49,160 nucleotides of DNA from Mycobacteriales bacterium. Lineage in GTDB: Bacteria > Actinomycetota > Actinomycetes > Mycobacteriales > SCTD01. Positions within the stretch are counted from its first letter, which is position 1. The number at the start of each line of letters is the position of its first letter. The notes under the pieces were generated by a model. That model ran no database searches and was not told where the DNA came from. It was given only the letters and a program-made list of their open reading frames with translations. Of this stretch, positions 43,101 through 49,160 are shown one piece after another. The position numbers and the translations under genes were made by a program. The stretch spans positions 1 to 49,160 of the forward strand of contig JBBDWV010000004.1 in assembly GCA_040902655.1 (NCBI GenBank), written 5' to 3'.

Positions 43101-45308
43101 ATGGCCGATTCGAACAGCGAGAGCAACATCTACGGCAGCGAGTTCGTCGACGCCGTCATCCACAACCCGGGTGGCGCCTCCCGCACCATCCGACTCGAGA
43201 CCGGCCGCCTTGCGCAGCAGGCCGCGGGAGCAGTGAGTGTCTACCTCGGTGACACGATGCTGCTGAGCGCGTGCACTGCCAGCAAGCGTCCCAAGGAGCA
43301 CCTCGACTTCTTCCCGCTGACCGTCGACGTCGAGGAGCGGATGTACGCCGCGGGCAAGATCCCGGGCTCGTTCTTCCGCCGCGAGGGCCGGCCGTCCGAG
43401 GACGCGATCCTCACCTGCCGGCTCACCGACCGGCCGCTGCGCCCGTCGTTCAAGAAGGGCCTGCGCAACGAGGTGCAGATCGTCTCGACGATCCTGGCCC
43501 TGGACCCCGACCACCTCTACGACGTGCTCGCCATCAACGGCGCGGCGGCCTCCGTACTCCTGAGCGGCCTGCCGTTCAGCGGGCCGATCGGCGCGACCCG
43601 GGTCGCCTGCGTCCGAGGCGAATGGGTGGCCTTCCCCAGCCACAGCGAGCTGGCCGAGGCGACCTTCGACATGGTGGTCGCCGGCAGCCTGCTCGACGAC
43701 GGTGACGTGGCGATCATGATGGTCGAGGCCGAGGCCACGGCCGACGTCTTCGAGATCGTGAACGGTGGCGGGACTGCGCCGACCGAGGAGGTTGTCGCCC
43801 AGGGGCTGGAGGCCGCCAAGGCCCCGATCGCCGCCATCTGCCGGGCGCAGAAGGAGCTGGCCGCCAAGGCCCCCAAGGCTCCGCTGGACTTCCCCGTCTT
43901 CGTCGACTACGAGGACGACGTGCTGCAGGCCGTGACCGAGGCCGGGGAGGCCGACCTCACCGCCGCGATGCAGATCGCCGGCAAGGCCGAGCGCGAGGAG
44001 GCGACCGAGGCGGTCAAGGGCAAGGTCAGGGCGGCTCTGGCCGAGCGGTTCGAGGGTCGCGAGGGCGAGGTCGGCGCGGCGTTCCGCGCGCTGACCAAGA
44101 CCGTCGTCCGGCGCCGCATCGTCAAGGACGGCGCTCGCATCGACGGTCGCGGGCTCGAGGACATCCGCCAGCTCTCGGCCGAGGTCGAGGTGCTGCCCCG
44201 GGTGCACGGCTCGGCGCTGTTCGAGCGCGGCGAGACCCAGATCCTGGGCGTCACCACGCTGAACATGCTCCGGATGGAGCAGCTGATGGACACGCTCAAC
44301 CCCGAGAACCGCAAGCGCTACATGCACCACTACAACTTCCCGCCCTACAGCACCGGCGAGACCGGCCGGGTGGGCTCCCCGAAGCGGCGCGAGATCGGCC
44401 ACGGCGCGCTCGCCGAGCGGGCCCTGCTGCCGGTGCTGCCGAGCAAGGCCGACTTCCCGTACGCCATTCGCCAGGTGAGCGAGGCACTGAGCTCCAACGG
44501 CTCGACGTCGATGGGCTCGGTCTGCGCCAGCACGATGTCGCTGCTCAACGCCGGTGTGCCGCTCAAGGCGCCGGTCGCCGGCATCGCGATGGGTCTGGCC
44601 TTCGAGGGCGGCGAGTACGCCACGCTGACCGACATCCTCGGCGCCGAGGACGCGTTCGGCGACATGGACTTCAAGGTCGCCGGCACTCCGCAGTACGTCA
44701 CGGCACTGCAGCTGGACACCAAGCTGGACGGCATCCCGAGCAACGTGCTCGCTGCTGCGCTGCAGCAGGCGCGCACCGCCCGCCTGGCGATCCTCGAGGT
44801 GATGAACGAGGCGATCGACGAGCCGGACGAGATGGCGCCGACCGCCCCGCGCGTCCTCACCGTCAAGATCCCGGTCGACAAGATCGGCGAGGTCATCGGC
44901 CCGAAGGGCAAGATGATCAACCAGATCCAGGCCGACACGGGCGCCGACATCACCGTCGAGGACGACGGCACCATCTACATCGGTGCCACCGACGGCCCGT
45001 CCGCCGAGGCCGCCCTGGCGACCGTCAACATGATCGCCAACCCGACGATGCCGAAGGTCGGGGAGCGCTTCCTCGGCACCGTCGTCAAGACCGCCGCGTT
45101 CGGCGCCTTCGTCAGCCTGCTGCCGGGCAAGGACGGCCTGGTGCACATCAGCAAGCTGGGCAACGGCAAGCGCATCGGCAAGGTCGAGGACGTCGTCAAC
45201 GTCGGTGACAAGCTGCAGGTCGAGATCCAGGAGATCGACCAGCGTGGCAAGATCAGCCTCGTTCCGGTGTCCAGCGACACGCCGGCCGAGGCTCCTCCGG
45301 CCGAGTAG
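43101..45308 (+). CDS. pnp: Polyribonucleotide nucleotidyltransferase (PNPase)
   Basis: PNPase degrades RNA from the 3' end using phosphate and can also add tails. The 735-aa protein has two RNase PH domains: the first around [36 protein letters not shown] and [10 protein letters not shown]; the second around [39 protein letters not shown] and [11 protein letters not shown]. The KH domain is near residues 595-650 ([17 protein letters not shown]) and the S1 domain follows to the end ([21 protein letters not shown]). AGAGGAG eight bases before the ATG at 43101 sets the start. The leader from the rpsO hairpin is about 190 nt and may carry cold-shock or autoregulatory structure (not shown). Confidence 0.97.
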   Translation: MADSNSESNIYGSEFVDAVIHNPGGASRTIRLETGRLAQQAAGAVSVYLGDTMLLSACTASKRPKEHLDFFPLTVDVEERMYAAGKIPGSFFRREGRPSEDAILTCRLTDRPLRPSFKKGLRNEVQIVSTILALDPDHLYDVLAINGAAASVLLSGLPFSGPIGATRVACVRGEWVAFPSHSELAEATFDMVVAGSLLDDGDVAIMMVEAEATADVFEIVNGGGTAPTEEVVAQGLEAAKAPIAAICRAQKELAAKAPKAPLDFPVFVDYEDDVLQAVTEAGEADLTAAMQIAGKAEREEATEAVKGKVRAALAERFEGREGEVGAAFRALTKTVVRRRIVKDGARIDGRGLEDIRQLSAEVEVLPRVHGSALFERGETQILGVTTLNMLRMEQLMDTLNPENRKRYMHHYNFPPYSTGETGRVGSPKRREIGHGALAERALLPVLPSKADFPYAIRQVSEALSSNGSTSMGSVCASTMSLLNAGVPLKAPVAGIAMGLAFEGGEYATLTDILGAEDAFGDMDFKVAGTPQYVTALQLDTKLDGIPSNVLAAALQQARTARLAILEVMNEAIDEPDEMAPTAPRVLTVKIPVDKIGEVIGPKGKMINQIQADTGADITVEDDGTIYIGATDGPSAEAALATVNMIANPTMPKVGERFLGTVVKTAAFGAFVSLLPGKDGLVHISKLGNGKRIGKVEDVVNVGDKLQVEIQEIDQRGKISLVPVSSDTPAEAPPAE

Positions 45309-45314
45309 GACCCC

Positions 45315-47791
<2,477 letters not shown>

Positions 47792-47799
<8 letters not shown>

Positions 47800-48955
47800 G
47801 ACCGGCGGTGCCTGCGGTCCGCCGCCGGCCGTTCCCGCGTACGGACGGGCGAGCCTGGCCGATCTTTTGCCGGCGGTGCTCGCCTCGCTGGGTCTCCGGG
47901 GCGAGGCGGACGTCCTGGACCTGCCGCCCACGGCACGGGCGGTGGTGCTGCTGGTCGACGGGCTCGGCGCCGAGCTGCTGCGCCGGCACGCCGACGAGGC
48001 GCCGTTCCTGTCCAGCCTGCCTTCCCGCGACCTGACCGCAGGTTTCCCCGCGACGACGGTGGCGAGTCTGGCGTCCCTGGGCACCGGCCTGCCGCCAGGG
48101 CAGCACGGGCTGACCGGCTACACCTCCTGGGTGCAGGAGGTGGCGCAGACCGTCGGCTGGTTGGCCTGGTCGCCCGCTGCCGGCGGGGGAGACCTGCGCG
48201 AGCACCTGGTGCCGGAGCAGGTGCAGCCACGGCCGACCGTCTTCGAGCGGGCGGCCCTGGCGGGGGTCGCGGTGACGGTCGCCGCACCGGCGCACTTCGC
48301 GGGCAGCGGCCTGACGCGTGCCGTCCTGCGGGGCGGCAGCTACCGCGGCGCGGTGACGCCGGGCGATGCCGTGGCGACGGCGGTGACCGCGAGCCGGACC
48401 GGGTCACGCAGCCTGGTCTACTGCTACACCGCCGATCTCGACCTCGTCGGACATGTGCGTGGCGTCGACAGCGAGGCCTGGCGCAGCCAGCTCCGGCTGG
48501 TCGACCGCTTCGCCGAGGAGCTGGCCACGCGGCTCCCGGCCGGTACGGCGCTGCACGTCACGGCCGACCACGGGATGGTCGACGTGGAGCCCGGGGCGAG
48601 GGTCGACGTCGACGCCTCGCCCGTGCTCCGTGACGGCATGTCGGCCCTGGCCGGCGAGCCCCGGGCGAGGCACGTGCACGCCGTACCCGGTGCCGCCGCC
48701 GACCTGCTCGCCCGCTGGCGGGCCGAGCTCGGCGACCGGATGTGGATCGGCAGCCGGGCCGATGCCGTGGCGGCCGGGCTGTTCGGCCCGGTCGTCGACC
48801 CCCCGGCGCTGCGTCGGATCGGTGACGTCGTGGCGATCGCCACCAGCGGGGTGGCGGTGGTGCGGACGCAGCACGAGCCGATGCTGTCGTCCCTGCGCGG
48901 TCAGCACGGTGCCCTCACCGACCAGGAGCTGCTCGTCCCGCTGCTGAGCGGCTGA
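47792..48955 (+). CDS. Alkaline phosphatase superfamily protein (type I phosphodiesterase/nucleotide pyrophosphatase-like)
   Basis: The 387-aa protein has the PF01663-type metal motifs: VVLLVDGLGAELLRRH near residue 51 (first Asp), FPATTVASLASLGTGLPPGQHG near residue 88 with the nucleophile Thr (shortened here to FPATTVASL), YCYTADLDLVGHVRG near residue 213, and VTADHGMVDVE near residue 255. No signal peptide or anchor is visible, so it is probably cytosolic. The substrate (nucleotide, phosphodiester or sulfate ester) is unknown. The GTG overlaps the preceding gene by eight bases, so it is the last gene of the dapB run. Confidence 0.88.
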
Positions 48956-48970
48956 CCCTGGCACGGTGAT

Positions 48971-49080
48971 TGGCCGGGCCGGGCCGGGCCGGGGGCAGGG
49001 ACGGGCTGAGCGGCGCTGGGCCGGGCTCGGCTGGGTCGGGCTGGGTCGGGCTGGGCCGGGCTGGGCCGGGCTGGGCGGGA
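48971..49080. repeat. GC-rich tandem repeats (GGGCC and 10-bp CTGGGYCGGG units)
   Basis: After the last gene there are tandem GGGCC units (about 48974-48993) and then about five direct 10-bp copies of CTGGG(C/T)CGGG at 49031-49080, with one more at 49016. No gene is visible in 48956-49160. Confidence 0.85.
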
Positions 49081-49131
49081 CTCCGAGACGCCGTGCGCAC
49101 CGACATGTGCCGCGCAGCGCTGTGTGCACCA

Positions 49132-49160
49132 CAGGTCAAGATTTCCGGATTCTTGACCTG
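49132..49160. repeat. Palindrome at the right edge
   Basis: CAGGTCAAGA and TCTTGACCTG are perfect 10-bp arms around a nine-base, nearly symmetric centre. It may be a hairpin or operator for a gene beyond the window. Confidence 0.75.

Noticed and set aside
49016-49080. Possible CRISPR array
   Set aside because: The units are short, directly tandem and without spacers; no cas genes are present.

Overview
The window is chromosomal DNA of very high GC content, almost certainly from an actinobacterium. The evidence is the strong G/C third-position bias, the many GTG and some TTG starts, and the gene set: a complete egtABCDE ergothioneine cluster, a mycobacterial-type adenosine kinase, an actinobacterial cytochrome oxidase subunit IV, and DUF3043, DUF4439 and YlxR proteins. 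At least nine genes have a TANNNT -10 hexamer only 6-8 nt before the start codon, as leaderless transcripts do. I cannot name the genus. I see no rRNA, tRNA, CRISPR array, insertion sequence or prophage gene; most of the window is housekeeping.

Layout. 1-627 (-) is the front part of a secreted protein with a Lys/Pro repeat tail that runs off the left edge. 690-2216 (-) is pepA. 2411-7804 (+) is egtA-B-C-D-E, preceded by a short upstream ORF that overlaps the egtA start; gcvT follows at 7816. 9039-11429 (+) is a secreted subtilisin with three copies of a repeat domain. 11418-13556 (-) holds cobS and a metallo-beta-lactamase/CobU fusion. 13616-20893 has a conserved 71-aa gene, an aldo/keto reductase, DUF3043, nadA, glycerate kinase, an A-type Fe-S carrier, a 66-aa gene, adoK and a cysteine desulfurase-like enzyme. 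21049-24057 (+) is ctaC-ctaD-ctaF.

A 655-bp non-coding, hairpin-rich stretch (24058-24712) separates ctaF from an L-glyceraldehyde 3-phosphate reductase-like gene. Then come yaaA (-), a proline-rich membrane protein, and a polysaccharide deacetylase/glycosyltransferase fusion. proS follows, then three minus-strand genes for a ferritin-like DUF4439 protein and two lipoproteins. The right third is a long plus-strand translation and RNA block: rimP-nusA-ylxR-infB-ylxP-rbfA-nrnA-truB-ribF, a lone receiver-domain protein, rpsO, pnp, an M16 protease, dapB, a TPR-like membrane protein and a phosphodiesterase-family protein. The right edge holds a 10-bp tandem repeat and a palindrome.

How the genes work together. 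EgtA-E make the thiol ergothioneine. NadA (Fe-S enzyme), the A-type carrier and the cysteine desulfurase form a loose Fe-S theme. CtaC/D/F are core subunits of the aa3 oxidase. RimP, RbfA, NusA, IF-2, TruB, S15 and PNPase cover ribosome maturation, initiation, transcription elongation, tRNA modification and RNA decay. The least explained signals are the egtA leader with its upstream ORF and CAGA repeat, the MBL-CobU fusion, the palindromic ctaF downstream region, and the competing hairpins between infB and ylxP.
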